DNA of 56,532 nt. It comes from Candidatus Neomicrothrix parvicella RN1 (lineage in GTDB: Bacteria > Actinomycetota > Acidimicrobiia > Acidimicrobiales > VFJN01). Each line of letters starts with the position of its first letter. Position 1 is the first letter of the stretch. The stretch is from the NCBI GenBank assembly GCA_945898515.1, contig CAMDIH010000004.1, positions 1 to 56,532 on the forward strand, written 5' to 3'. The notes beneath the pieces are model-generated. The model ran no database searches. It was given only the letters and a program-made list of their open reading frames with translations, and was not told the DNA's origin. A program made the position numbers and the translations under genes. Shown one piece after another: positions 1 to 9,293 of the stretch.

Positions 1-581
1 CCGGGCTGATGGATCTTCACGATGAACATCGTGAGACCGCGGTGCTTGGGCACATCCCAGTTCGTGCGGGCCAGGCACAGGGCGTAATCGCTGACGAACG
101 CCGCCGAACTCCAGATCTTGGATCCGTTCATGATGAACAGATCACCGTCTCGGTCCGCTCGCGTGAGGCAGCCCGCCAGATCAGAGCCACCGCTGGGCTC
201 GGAAAGAAACTGCACCCACAACTCCTCCCCCCGCAAAATGGCGGGAAGATGCCGGGCCTTCTGCTCGTGGGTGCCGAAATCGACGAGGGTGGCCGCCAGA
301 ATCCCCAGCGTGGGCACGTTCAGCGACACCGGCATGTCGTAGGGCAGCGACTCCTCACTGAAGGCCAGCTGATATTCCGGAGCTAGCCCGCCGCCGCCGT
401 ATTCGGTGGGGAACCCGATACCGGCGAAACCTCCGTCCCAGAGCGTGCGTTGTAACTCGCGCTCGACCTGCCGGCGGTTGTCGTCGAAGCGATCCGGAAT
501 CGTCCCCGACAATCTCGGCATTGCCCCGGCCAGCCACACCCGCGCCCGTTGCCGAAACTCCTCCACCGACTCGGTGGTCAT
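1..581 (-). CDS. acyl-CoA dehydrogenase, large subunit type (partial, 3' end off the window)
   Basis: Flavoprotein that would dehydrogenate an acyl-CoA at C2-C3. The 193 visible codons hold the N-terminal helical domain and the start of the middle beta domain. The FAD/substrate-loop signature FLSEPSGGSDLAG is followed by the typical NGSKIWSS strand and an RTNWDVPKHRGLTMFIV segment. The ATG at 581 overlaps the stop of the upstream ACAD gene (ATGA). Such tightly coupled, unequal ACAD pairs are known in actinobacterial sterol catabolism to form alpha2beta2 enzymes, and I infer the same here. The C-terminal FAD-binding region lies beyond base 1, so catalytic residues cannot be judged. Confidence 0.9.
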   Translation of the reverse strand, partial: MTTESVEEFRQRARVWLAGAMPRLSGTIPDRFDDNRRQVERELQRTLWDGGFAGIGFPTEYGGGGLAPEYQLAFSEESLPYDMPVSLNVPTLGILAATLVDFGTHEQKARHLPAILRGEELWVQFLSEPSGGSDLAGCLTRADRDGDLFIMNGSKIWSSAAFVSDYALCLARTNWDVPKHRGLTMFIVKIHQP

Positions 582-1684
582 GACGCCGTTCCCAGCAGTT
601 GCGTGGCAATCCGCTCCGCGTGGTACTCGGGCGTGCCGTGCGTCACGCGGTTCACCGTAGTGCGGCGGAGATAGAGGTGAAGATCGTGCTCCCAGGTAAC
701 CCCGATACCCCCGTGTAACTGCACGCAATCCTGGATCAATTCGGTGGCATGGGGGCCGATCCATGCTTTGGCAGCACTCACGATCTCGCCGGCGGCCGGT
801 GACCCACCGGCCACAGCCCCGGCGGCGGCGGTCATCACGGCGTGGCTGGATTCCAACCACATCTTGTTATCGGCCATCCGATGCTTGAGGGCCTGATAGG
901 AAGCGAGCGGCCGGCCGAAGGAATACCGGTCGCTGAGGTACTCGAGGGTCATCTCGAACACGCGACTCATGGCGCCGACGGTCTCGGCACACTGCAACAC
1001 GCAGGCGATCTGCAGTTGATGCTCAACGGCCGCGGCAGCATCCCCAGCGACCCCGATCCTCTCGGCCGGTGTGGTCACCACCCCATCGAAGTGCACCTCG
1101 GCAAAGCGGCGCACGAGGTCGAGACCCCCGAGGGGGGTGACGGTCACCCTGGGGGCAGCACCGGGAACGAGCACCTGCATGAGACCCCTCGGCGTGCGCG
1201 CCGCCACCAGGAGATGCTGAGCCTGAGCCCCCGCCTCCACCGGCGACACACGGCCCGACAACACCAGGTTCTCGCCTTCGATGACTCCCTCGACGGGGCG
1301 CTCGCCACACCACGCCGCCACCGTTTCGCCACTGAGCAACCCCGGCAGCACCGCCGCCTGCTGAGCGGCCGAGCCACCCGCCGCTACGGCGCTGGCCACC
1401 ACGTTCACTGGCGCGAGCGGACCGGGCGACACCATCCGCCCCATCTCCTCGGCCACCAGCACGAGGTCCATCAGACCCTCGCCGCTCAGGCTGCCCCCGC
1501 CCGCCTCCGCGGGGACCAACAGCGATGTCCAACCCAGTTCAGCCCCCTGCCGCCAATACGGCGCGTCATACCCTGCCGGGGCCGACTCCAGCGAGCGCAC
1601 CACGGGGATCGGACACTCGGCCGAGAGGAACTTTCGGGTGGTCTCCTGAAAGAAGACCTGCTCGTCGCTTGGCGCAAACTCCAC
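578..1684 (-). CDS. acyl-CoA dehydrogenase, small partner subunit
   Basis: Second member of an ACAD pair, about 368 aa. It begins MEFAPSDEQ, the usual ACAD N-terminus, and ends with the conserved QLHGGIGVTWEHDLHLYLRR block near the C-terminus. I chose the GTG at 1684 because AAGGGGAG precedes it at good spacing and a TACACT -10 (1729-1734, minus strand) would give a leader of about 37 nt. A longer reading frame exists from an ATG at 1741, but that start abuts the operator at 1742-1757 and adds residues unlike the family. Its stop overlaps the start of the next ACAD gene, so both are probably translated together. Confidence 0.9.
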   Translation of the reverse strand: MEFAPSDEQVFFQETTRKFLSAECPIPVVRSLESAPAGYDAPYWRQGAELGWTSLLVPAEAGGGSLSGEGLMDLVLVAEEMGRMVSPGPLAPVNVVASAVAAGGSAAQQAAVLPGLLSGETVAAWCGERPVEGVIEGENLVLSGRVSPVEAGAQAQHLLVAARTPRGLMQVLVPGAAPRVTVTPLGGLDLVRRFAEVHFDGVVTTPAERIGVAGDAAAAVEHQLQIACVLQCAETVGAMSRVFEMTLEYLSDRYSFGRPLASYQALKHRMADNKMWLESSHAVMTAAAGAVAGGSPAAGEIVSAAKAWIGPHATELIQDCVQLHGGIGVTWEHDLHLYLRRTTVNRVTHGTPEYHAERIATQLLGTAS

Positions 1685-1741
1685 TCCCACTCCCCTTGCT
1701 GGCGTGCCGTTGGCCGTCGAGAAACCGGAGTGTATGGTCAT

Positions 1742-1757
1742 CTAACAGCAATGTCAC
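1742..1757 (+). promoter_or_regulatory. operator-like palindrome 1 (CTAACAGCAATGTCAC)
   Basis: 16-bp imperfect inverted repeat, one of seven similar sites found only between divergent genes here. It lies between the ACAD pair (minus) and the amidohydrolase-ligase-P450 operon (plus), 21 bp before the latter's ATG. I infer it is a binding site for the tandem TetR regulator encoded at 14611. Confidence 0.6.
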
Positions 1758-1778
1758 TTCTGTGTAGGGAGATTCACG

Positions 1779-2972
1779 ATGCCATCTCGTACGTTCGATT
1801 TCCCCGTCTTCGATGCCGACAACCATCTCTACGAAACCACCGATGCCCTCACCAAGTTCCTCCCTCCCACCTATGCCGGGGTCATTCGCTACGTCGATGT
1901 AAACGGACGAACGAAGATCACGGTGAAGGGGCGGATCAGTGAGTACATCCCCAATCCCACCTTCGAACGCGTAGCGGCGCCGGGCGCACAGGAGGAGTAC
2001 TTCAAGACGGGGAACCCCGAGGGCAAAACCCGGCGCGAGATCATGGGTCGGGCCATCGATGCGCCGGCCGCCTTTCGCGAACCCGGTGCCCGTCTCGAAT
2101 TGATGGACGAACTCGGCCTCGACCGCGCCCTCATGTGGCCCACCCTGGCCAGTCTTGTGGAAGAACGCCTACGCGACGACCCCGATGCCACCCACGCCGT
2201 GGTGCACGCCCTCAACGAGTGGATGCACGAGACGTGGACGTTCAACTACGAAAACCGCATCTTCCCCACCCCCGTCATCACCCTGCCGATCCTGGCGGAG
2301 GCCATCAAGGAACTGGAGTGGGTGACTGAGCGAGGCGCCAAGATCATCCTCGTCCGGCCAGCCCCCGTGCCGGGATTTCGCGGCCCCCGCTCCTTTGCCC
2401 TCCCCGAGTTCGACCCCTTCTGGGAGTTGGTCCAGGAGCGTGGCGTGGTGGTGGGCATGCACGCCTCCGATAGCGGCTACCAGCGCTACCTCAACGAATG
2501 GGAGGGCGTGCGCGACGACGAGTTCACACCCTTCCAGGGGGGCTCGGGCTTTGCCGCCATCACCGGGGCCGGTCACCGCTCCATCATCGATACCATCGCC
2601 TCGGCGATCGGCCACGGCCTCTGCACTCGATTCCCCGGCCTCAAGATCGCACCGGTGGAGAACGGCAGCGGGTGGGTGCGCCCCCTCCTCGCCGACATGG
2701 CCCAGGCCTATGCCTTCAGCCCCCACCTCTTCCCGGAAGACCCCGTGGCGGTATTCAAGCGCAACATTTTTGTGCACCCGTTCCACGAGGATGACCCCCA
2801 AGGGTTGGTCGACCTCCTCGGCAGCGACAACATCCTCTTCGGCTCCGACTACCCGCACCCCGAGGGGATGGCCGACCCCCTCAGTTTCGCCGACGACCTC
2901 GAAGGCCTGCCCCACGACGTGATCGCCAAGATCATGGGTGGCAACCTGTCCCGGTTGATGCAGATGACCTAA
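1779..2972 (+). CDS. amidohydrolase-2 family metal-dependent hydrolase
   Basis: 397-aa TIM-barrel protein of the amidohydrolase-2 (ACMSD-like) group. It has an N-terminal FDADNHLYE metal-binding strand, a mid-protein GVVVGMHASD strand, and a C-terminal LFGSDYPHPEG motif that would carry the catalytic aspartate. AGGGAG lies 8 nt before the ATG. Family members hydrolyse or decarboxylate small acids, lactones or ring-cleavage products; the substrate cannot be read from sequence. It is the first gene of an operon continuing into two acyl-CoA ligases and a P450, and is a close sister of the protein at 34885-36093. Confidence 0.88.
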   Translation: MPSRTFDFPVFDADNHLYETTDALTKFLPPTYAGVIRYVDVNGRTKITVKGRISEYIPNPTFERVAAPGAQEEYFKTGNPEGKTRREIMGRAIDAPAAFREPGARLELMDELGLDRALMWPTLASLVEERLRDDPDATHAVVHALNEWMHETWTFNYENRIFPTPVITLPILAEAIKELEWVTERGAKIILVRPAPVPGFRGPRSFALPEFDPFWELVQERGVVVGMHASDSGYQRYLNEWEGVRDDEFTPFQGGSGFAAITGAGHRSIIDTIASAIGHGLCTRFPGLKIAPVENGSGWVRPLLADMAQAYAFSPHLFPEDPVAVFKRNIFVHPFHEDDPQGLVDLLGSDNILFGSDYPHPEGMADPLSFADDLEGLPHDVIAKIMGGNLSRLMQMT

Positions 2973-3080
2973 CCCACCCCCCAACCATGGGCCCCTCGCC
3001 AGTGTCGGGGCCTAGGAGGTGGACCGAGACATGATCACCAGGACCGGCGCGTCGACGGGTTGCAAGGAGGGGAGCCAACC

Positions 3081-4610
3081 ATGACATTCCCAGGCACCCA
3101 CGCCATCACCCAGCCCGACCACCCCGCGGTCATCATGGCCCCCAGCGGCGAAGTGGTGACCTACCGCCAACTCGACGAACGATCGAACCAGTTGGCCCAT
3201 CTTTGGTACGAACGAGGCCTGCGACCCGGCGACCACATCGCCATCCTCCTGGAGAACCACCCCCGTTATTTCGACGTGGTGTGGGCGGCGCTTCGTTCAG
3301 GCCTCTACTTCACCCCGGTGAACTGGCATCTCACCGGCGCTGAGGTGACCTACATCATCCACGACTGCGGTGCCCGAGTGGTGGTTACCGCGGCGACGAT
3401 GGCGGAGCGCGTAGCCGGGGTGCGGGTGGAGATCCCCCTCGTGATAGACGGCGACATCCCGGGCTGGGAACGCTACGACGACGCGGTGGCCTCCCAGCCC
3501 ACCACGCCGTTAGCCCACCAGCCCGACGGCACCGGGATGTACTACTCCTCCGGCACCACCGGGAAGCCCAAGGGCATCGTGTTCCCACCCTCAAACCGCA
3601 TGGTCTTCGACGAGCACCCGGTGCTGGCCCACAAGACCCCGTTGACCAACGGGCCCGAGGACATCTACCTCTCCCCCGCCCCGCTCTACCACACGGCCCC
3701 ACTGGCCACCTGCACGTTTGTTCACCGCGCCGGCGGTACCGCGGTGGTCATGGAACGGTGGGATCCCCTGGCCTGCCTAGAGGCCATCGAGCACTATGGC
3801 GTCACCAGCGTGCAGTTCGTGCCCACGATGTTCGTACGCCTGTTGAAACTCCCCCCCACCCAGCGCCTGGGCTACGACCTGTCGACCTTGCGCGTCGTAA
3901 CCCACGCGGCGGCCCCCTGCCCGGTGGGGATCAAAGAGCAGATGATGGACTGGTTCGGCCCAATCATCTGGGAGTACTACGCCGGCTCCGAGAACGTGGG
4001 TTCCACGCTGATCAGCCCGCAGGATTGGCTCAGCCATCCCGGATCAGTAGGACGACCCCAGTTCACCACCGTGCACATCTGCGACGACGACCACCAGGAG
4101 TTGCCAGCGGGCCAGGTCGGCAACATCTGGTTCGACACCCCCGGGGCCCAGTTCGAGTACCACGGGGATCCCGCCAAGACCGCGGCCGCCCGCAGTGCGG
4201 AGGGATGGTTCAACCTCGGTGATGTGGGCTACCTCGACGACGACGGGTACCTCTACCTCACCGATCGCCAGTCGTTCATGATCATCTCCGGTGGGGTGAA
4301 CATCTACCCGCAAGAGGCGGAGAACATCCTGATCCTGCACCCCGCGGTGGCCGACGCGGCGGTGATCGGAGTACCCAACGACGAGTTTGGCGAGGAGGTC
4401 AAGGGCATCGTGCAACTCCTCGACTCCACGGCGGCCTCGCCGGCGATGGAAGCCGACCTGCTGGCCTTCTGTCGCCAGCATCTCGCCGCCTTCAAGTGCC
4501 CGCGCACCATCGACTTCGAAGCCGAACTCCCCCGGCAAGACACGGGAAAGCTGTACAAGCGATTGCTGAAAGACCGCTACTGGGGCGACCGCTCCTCTCG
4601 CATCGTGTAG
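3081..4610 (+). CDS. AMP-dependent acyl-CoA ligase
   Basis: ANL-superfamily ligase of 509 aa that would activate a carboxylic acid to its CoA thioester through an acyl-adenylate. Visible motifs are the P-loop YYSSGTTGKPKG (A3), YYAGSENVG (A5), the GWFNLGDVGYLDDDGYLY hinge region (A7), and the C-terminal PRQDTGKLYKR lysine (A10). I placed the start at the ATG at 3081, behind AAGGAGGGGAG; an upstream in-frame start at 3060 lacks support. About 108 nt separate it from the amidohydrolase, including a GGCCCC/GGGGCC stem (2988-3012 region) that could attenuate read-through. Confidence 0.92.
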   Translation: MTFPGTHAITQPDHPAVIMAPSGEVVTYRQLDERSNQLAHLWYERGLRPGDHIAILLENHPRYFDVVWAALRSGLYFTPVNWHLTGAEVTYIIHDCGARVVVTAATMAERVAGVRVEIPLVIDGDIPGWERYDDAVASQPTTPLAHQPDGTGMYYSSGTTGKPKGIVFPPSNRMVFDEHPVLAHKTPLTNGPEDIYLSPAPLYHTAPLATCTFVHRAGGTAVVMERWDPLACLEAIEHYGVTSVQFVPTMFVRLLKLPPTQRLGYDLSTLRVVTHAAAPCPVGIKEQMMDWFGPIIWEYYAGSENVGSTLISPQDWLSHPGSVGRPQFTTVHICDDDHQELPAGQVGNIWFDTPGAQFEYHGDPAKTAAARSAEGWFNLGDVGYLDDDGYLYLTDRQSFMIISGGVNIYPQEAENILILHPAVADAAVIGVPNDEFGEEVKGIVQLLDSTAASPAMEADLLAFCRQHLAAFKCPRTIDFEAELPRQDTGKLYKRLLKDRYWGDRSSRIV

Positions 4611-4625
4611 GACACAGGCAACCCC

Positions 4626-6275
4626 ATGACCCCGCGCACGCCCTTCTTCCCCCCGTTCATCCCCACCAGCGGTGCCCTCATCCGCGCCAGCGCCCAGCAG
4701 TGGGGGCCCAAGACCCTGGCGGTGCTCGGTGACCAGCGCCTGTCCTACGCCGAAGTCGACGAGCGCTCGGCCCGCCTGGCGCGCGGGCTCCTGGCGGCCG
4801 GGGCGGGCAAAGGCACCCGGGTGGGCCTGCTGGCCGGCAACAGCCCCGAGTGGATCATCGGGTGGCTGGGGATCACCCGCATCGGCGCGGTAGCGATCCT
4901 GCTGAACACCTACAACAAGGCCGCCGAGTTGGGCTCGGTGCTACGCCACGCCGATGCCCAGATGTTGCTCACCGTGGACCACCACCTCGGGCACGACTAC
5001 CTCGACCGCCTCGAAACGGCGATCCCCGGGCTAACCGAACAACCCGCCGAGCGCATCTTCCTCGAGTCGCACCCCTACCTCCGCAGTGTGTGGACCTGGG
5101 GCGAGGCCCGACCACCATGGGCAATGCCCATGACCCTGCTCGAGGATCGGGCCGATGCCGTGAGCGAAGGCCTCCTGCGCCAGTGCGAGTCCGAGGTCAC
5201 CCCTGCCGACCCAATGCTGGTGGTGTATTCCTCGGGAAGCACCGCCGATCCGAAAGGGGCGATCCATTCCCACGGAGCCACCGTGCGCCATGCCCACAAC
5301 CTGTGGCAGATGCGTGATCTCATCGACCGCGACGTGCTCTACACCCCCATGCCGCTGTTCTGGGTAGGTGGCTTCAGTTTTACCCTCGTCGCCGCACTGC
5401 ATGCCGGAGCCACCCTGGTGTTCGAAGAACAGTTCGATCCGGAGACCACCCTGGCGCTCATCGAGCAGGAGCGGATCACCCAAGTGCTCGGCTGGCCCCA
5501 CATGGCCAAAGCCCTCGTCGACCACCCCAGTTTCGCCGAGCGCGACCTCTCGAGCCTGCGGTCGGGCTCCTACGCCGCCTTGCTCCCCCAGGCCGCTCAA
5601 GCCGCCGCCGAAGTGCCCAAGGCCAACTCCCTGGGCATGACCGAAACGCTCGGACCGCACACCTTCGACGCCAAAGACCATCCGCTCCCCCCCGACAAGG
5701 AAGGGTCCTTCGGCTTTCCGGTGCCGGGTATGGAACACAAGATCGTGGACGTCGTCACCCTCGAGGACGTTCCCGTAGGCCAAAGTGGCGAGTTGTGGCT
5801 ACGCGGCTATTCCCTCATGTTGGGGCTCCACAAGACGGAGCGAGACCACACCTTCACCCCCGATGGCTGGTACCGCACCGGCGACGGAGGCCACTTCGAT
5901 GCCGATGGCCACTTCTATTTCACCGGGCGCCTGGGCGATCTCATCAAGTCATCCGGTATGAACATCACGCCGCGCGATGTGGAACTGGTGCTCGAAACAA
6001 TGCCCGAGGTCACCATGGCCTTCGTCACTGGCGTACCGCACGCGGTGCGCGGCCAGGATGTGGTGGCGGCCATTGCCCTGCGACCTGATGCCACCCTGGC
6101 CCCCGACGAGGCCCGCCGCCGGGTGAAAGAGTTGATCGCCTCCTACAAGGTGCCTCGCCACATCGAGGTATTCGCCGACCAAACCGACTTGCCCTGGCTC
6201 GACTCCGGCAAGATCGACCGTCGTCGCCTCACCGCCCTTCTCGAAGAGCGCCACGCCGAGGCCAACGAACCCTGA
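4626..6275 (+). CDS. AMP-dependent acyl-CoA ligase with variant P-loop
   Basis: 549-aa ANL-superfamily ligase, second of two in a row. The nucleotide-binding loop reads YSSGSTADPKGAIHSH, so the usual GTTGxPKG core is changed to GSTADPKG. NSLGMTETLG (A5), GWYRTGDGGHFDADGHFYF (A7) and the lysine in SGKIDRRR (A10) are all present, so an active enzyme is expected. It starts 15 nt after the previous stop, and its TGA shares one base with the P450 start (TGATG). Two ligases side by side suggest two acid substrates or two stages of one pathway. Confidence 0.92.
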   Translation: MTPRTPFFPPFIPTSGALIRASAQQWGPKTLAVLGDQRLSYAEVDERSARLARGLLAAGAGKGTRVGLLAGNSPEWIIGWLGITRIGAVAILLNTYNKAAELGSVLRHADAQMLLTVDHHLGHDYLDRLETAIPGLTEQPAERIFLESHPYLRSVWTWGEARPPWAMPMTLLEDRADAVSEGLLRQCESEVTPADPMLVVYSSGSTADPKGAIHSHGATVRHAHNLWQMRDLIDRDVLYTPMPLFWVGGFSFTLVAALHAGATLVFEEQFDPETTLALIEQERITQVLGWPHMAKALVDHPSFAERDLSSLRSGSYAALLPQAAQAAAEVPKANSLGMTETLGPHTFDAKDHPLPPDKEGSFGFPVPGMEHKIVDVVTLEDVPVGQSGELWLRGYSLMLGLHKTERDHTFTPDGWYRTGDGGHFDADGHFYFTGRLGDLIKSSGMNITPRDVELVLETMPEVTMAFVTGVPHAVRGQDVVAAIALRPDATLAPDEARRRVKELIASYKVPRHIEVFADQTDLPWLDSGKIDRRRLTALLEERHAEANEP

Positions 6276-7471
6276 TGGAGTTCGATCCCCTCAGCACCGA
6301 GTTCTTCGAGAACCCGTGGGAGATGTACCGGTGGTTGCGCAACGACGCCCCCGTGTACCACAACGAGAAGATCGGCTTCTGGGCCGTCTCGCGTTACGAC
6401 GACTGTGTGGAGGTGCACCGGGATGTCGCCACCTACACCTCTACCCGCGGACTCAACCTGGCGCAGTTGTGCAGCGCCGAGTTCGGGGCGGTCGCCCACA
6501 CCACCGGCATGATGATCATGACCGACCCGCCGATGCACGAGAGGCTCCGCAAACTGGTGAACAGGGCCTTCACCCCCCGCCGCATCGCCGAGTGGGAACC
6601 CGTCGTGCGCGAGGTGATCGATACCCTCCTCGACACCCTGGCCGACCATCAGAGTTTTGACGCCGTGCACGACTTCGCCGGGCCATTCCCGGTGGAGGTC
6701 ATCTGCACGATCCTGGGGGTGCCCGCAGGCGACCGCCAGCAGATCCGCCACTGGACCGACCGTATGCTCGAACTCGAACTGGGCAGCCCCTTCCCCACCC
6801 CCGCGGGGATCGAAGCGGTGATGGCCCTCAGTCAATACACGCAGGATCTGGTGGCCGATAAACGCGCCCATCCCTCCGACGACATGATCGGACACCTCAT
6901 CGAAGCCCAGGTGGAGCGGCCGGATGGGACGGTGGAGCACCTCACCGACGTAGAGATCAGCCACTTCATCTCCCTGCTCACGGCGGCGGGTAGCGAGACC
7001 GTGACCAAACTGGTGGGCAGCGGCATCATGACCTTCGCCGAGCACCCCGCCGAGTTGGCTCGACTGCAGGCCGATCCGACCTTGGCCGCGCCGGCGGTGG
7101 AGGAAGTGCTGCGCTGGCGGGCCCCCTCGCAGTACCAGGGGCGCTACTCCCTCCACGACCGCTCCTTCCACGGGGTCACCATTCCCGCCCAGCAGCCCGT
7201 GCTGATCGTGACCGGCGCCGCCAACCGTGACGAGCGGGCCTACCCCGACCCCGACCGCTTCGACATCACCCGCTCAGGACCGCTGGGGATTTCCTTCGGG
7301 CACGGCATCCACTACTGCATCGGGGCGCACCTCGCCCGGCTCGAAGGCACCTACGCTTTCACCGAGTTCTACCGGCGCTGGCCCCACCTGCAGGTAGACC
7401 TCGAGGCGGTGCAGTACGTCCACATGGCCAATGTGGCTGGGCCATCATCGGTCCCGGTCACCGTCCGTTAG
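6275..7471 (+). CDS. cytochrome P450
   Basis: 398-aa soluble bacterial P450. The heme-binding loop is FGHGIHYCIGAHLARLE with Cys348 as thiolate ligand. The I-helix oxygen-activation motif is AAGSETV and the K-helix motif is EEVLRW. No membrane anchor is seen. It would hydroxylate or further oxidise a hydrophobic substrate and needs external ferredoxin and reductase, neither of which is in the window. Its operon (amidohydrolase, two acyl-CoA ligases) suggests it produces or modifies a carboxylic acid that is then CoA-activated, as CYP125/CYP142 do in mycobacterial sterol catabolism. That functional link is inference. Confidence 0.93.
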   Translation: MEFDPLSTEFFENPWEMYRWLRNDAPVYHNEKIGFWAVSRYDDCVEVHRDVATYTSTRGLNLAQLCSAEFGAVAHTTGMMIMTDPPMHERLRKLVNRAFTPRRIAEWEPVVREVIDTLLDTLADHQSFDAVHDFAGPFPVEVICTILGVPAGDRQQIRHWTDRMLELELGSPFPTPAGIEAVMALSQYTQDLVADKRAHPSDDMIGHLIEAQVERPDGTVEHLTDVEISHFISLLTAAGSETVTKLVGSGIMTFAEHPAELARLQADPTLAAPAVEEVLRWRAPSQYQGRYSLHDRSFHGVTIPAQQPVLIVTGAANRDERAYPDPDRFDITRSGPLGISFGHGIHYCIGAHLARLEGTYAFTEFYRRWPHLQVDLEAVQYVHMANVAGPSSVPVTVR

Positions 7472-7482
7472 GAGATCAGCCC

Positions 7483-7791
7483 ATGGAACTTCGCCCCGGT
7501 CTGCGCCTCGAGAGCACCACCTGCGACACCCAGGTGGTGGTGGTCAAGAGCCCGAAGGAGGCTGTCGAGATTGATCTGCGCTGCGGCGGTGCCTCCATGG
7601 CTCCCTTCGGCAGCGGCCTCGACCGCCAACCCCGCACCGCCGAAGGCGACGCCGCTTTACTGGGGAAGCGTTACGCCGACGACGACCTCGGCCTCGAACT
7701 CCTCTGCACCCAGGGTGGCGAGGGCCCCCTGTCGATCGGCGACGAACCACTGTTCATCAAAGGCACCAAGCCTCTGCCGTCCTCGGACTAG
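7483..7791 (+). CDS. small protein of unknown function, P450-linked
   Basis: 102-aa protein I cannot assign to a named family. AGGAG lies 8 nt before the ATG and it follows the P450 by 11 nt, so it is the last gene of that operon. It starts MELRPGLRLES, has a beta-rich TQVVVVKSP stretch, a cysteine in DLRCGGASM, and a second half GKRYADDDLGLELLCTQGG before a KPLPSSD end. There are three cysteines, no signal peptide and no membrane segment. Possible roles are a small beta-barrel accessory or ligand/metal-binding protein; this is only a guess from composition. Confidence 0.75.
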   Translation: MELRPGLRLESTTCDTQVVVVKSPKEAVEIDLRCGGASMAPFGSGLDRQPRTAEGDAALLGKRYADDDLGLELLCTQGGEGPLSIGDEPLFIKGTKPLPSSD

Positions 7792-7808
7792 CCCACCAAC
7801 CGTGGCCG

Positions 7809-8237
7809 TCAGGCCGGCCGGGGAGTGACCACGGTGAAGGCCAGTTGGCACGCCGCCGCCAGCGGACCGTCGCGCTCGTCGTACACCTCTACCCGCACCA
7901 CCACCGCCCGCGTTCCGCGGCGCAACACGTGACCGACCACGTGCGCCGTGGTCGTTACCGGACCGAGGTAGTGCAGGGTCATATCGCTGGTCACCACGAT
8001 GCTCTGCGTATCCAGACCCATCATGGCGATGCGGCCACCGACGAGGTCGGCCAACGTGGCGACGAGCCCTCCATGCAGGGCCCGACGCGGGCCGGTGAGG
8101 TATTCCGTGATCGGCAACTCCACCGCTAGGTCCGCCCCGGCCACCTCCACATCGGTAGTCGCAAACCCGCTCAAGAGATGGTGACCCGAGGCCAACACCG
8201 CCTTGTGTCGCGCAATATCAGCGGCCACGTCGCTCAT
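7809..8237 (-). CDS. PaaI-like hotdog thioesterase
   Basis: 142-aa single hotdog-fold protein with the family motif HGGLVATLADLVGG, where the HGG segment and the following acidic residue form the active site of PaaI/4HBT thioesterases. It would release free CoA from stalled acyl- or aryl-CoA intermediates. AAGGAG lies 5 nt before the ATG. It is the last gene of the leftward operon that begins at 14463, 57 nt after the DUF2889 gene, and converges with the P450 operon. Confidence 0.85.
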   Translation of the reverse strand: MSDVAADIARHKAVLASGHHLLSGFATTDVEVAGADLAVELPITEYLTGPRRALHGGLVATLADLVGGRIAMMGLDTQSIVVTSDMTLHYLGPVTTTAHVVGHVLRRGTRAVVVRVEVYDERDGPLAAACQLAFTVVTPRPA

Positions 8238-8294
8238 GGATACTCCTTGCCAGAGTGGGGGGACACGGTTGCCGCCATCAGCCGACCTGCGTCC

Positions 8295-9293
8295 TCAGTG
8301 CAGCGCGGCGGCCAGAGGCACGATACCCGCCAATGAGCGCAAGACATCGTTGAGATGCGTGCAGGTGGTGAGACCGGAAAACTCGGTGCGTACCTTCCGC
8401 GACAGATCCGCCGTCGACGCCCCCACAATCCGCCCGGCGCTCGCCAACGCCCGGGGGCACTCGGGCCAGGGCAAGGTACGGGCCACCGCCTCCGACGACA
8501 GCACCACCAGGTCCTGGGGGTCGAAGGTAGCGGCCAGGGTGTACTCGTGCAGCACATCCTCGGCGGCATCGAGCCCCATATGACTGTCGCGGAAATGAAC
8601 GTCGAGCAACAGCACCTCGCCGGCGGTGAGATCGAGACGGCGACGGCGACGAACCGAGCGCGGATCCATCGGCTCCATGTCGTGCCAGGCCAACGGATCA
8701 TCCGACGACGACAAATCCGGGGCCGGTGGGCCCACCGGGATCGGAAAAATACCGGTGGATTCGAGGGTCCCGAGCATGGTGGCACCCCGCTCCCATCCGG
8801 CGCACAAATCGGCCAGTCCCTCGGCGCTGGATGCGGGTATCTGCCAATCGTCGTCCATCTCGCGTGCGGATCCGTAACTGGAGATCAACGCCGACATGGG
8901 TAGGTCGTCGAGGAGTTGATACAGCACCGTGGCCCCGGTCCGATGACTGTCCAGTCCCTCGTCCAGACGCCGTCGAAACCCCTGGCTGGTGTGGGCTCCA
9001 ATGAGCGACGCCACCGACGCGACGGGGGGATCCGTCTCGATCGCAGCGATGTGGCCGGTGGCGTCGATGGCCACCCGCACCTTCATCTCATCCACCACCA
9101 CCACCGTGCCGTCGGCCTTGGTCAATAGATCACGGCCCGCCGCCACCACCACCGTCGGCTCACCTGGTTCCCCTCGGCGCTGGTCGATCGTGGTGGTGCG
9201 CCGCACCGAGGGGCGTTGGCGCGCCGGCGTGCCCGAGAGCGGATGGCGCGGCCCGGTAGGCAGCGATGCCACCAAGATCGAACGCGCCGTCAT
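8295..9293 (-). CDS. DUF2889 family protein
   Basis: 332-aa protein whose C-terminal part (LSRKVRTEFSGLTTCTHLNDVLRSL, in two overlapping blocks) matches the DUF2889 signature ending in a Cys-Thr-His-Leu motif. The middle contains a VDEMKVRVAIDATGHIAAIE strand typical of the same family. Function is unknown; members often sit among acyl-CoA and steroid-type catabolic genes. Its ATG overlaps the stop of the upstream thioesterase gene (ATGA), so it is co-translated with it. The N-terminal 40 residues are basic and low in complexity, so a later start is possible. Confidence 0.75.
   Translation of the reverse strand: MTARSILVASLPTGPRHPLSGTPARQRPSVRRTTTIDQRRGEPGEPTVVVAAGRDLLTKADGTVVVVDEMKVRVAIDATGHIAAIETDPPVASVASLIGAHTSQGFRRRLDEGLDSHRTGATVLYQLLDDLPMSALISSYGSAREMDDDWQIPASSAEGLADLCAGWERGATMLGTLESTGIFPIPVGPPAPDLSSSDDPLAWHDMEPMDPRSVRRRRRLDLTAGEVLLLDVHFRDSHMGLDAAEDVLHEYTLAATFDPQDLVVLSSEAVARTLPWPECPRALASAGRIVGASTADLSRKVRTEFSGLTTCTHLNDVLRSLAGIVPLAAALH

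Noticed and set aside
2169..2984. 271-aa open frame antisense to the first amidohydrolase
   Set aside because: Composition typical of a reverse-complement shadow; the plus strand has clear amidohydrolase motifs.
2988..3012. Intrinsic terminator after the first amidohydrolase
   Set aside because: The GGCCCC/GGGGCC stem has an 11-nt loop and no T-run, and the downstream ligase is on the same strand with no new promoter visible, so I note it only as a possible attenuator.
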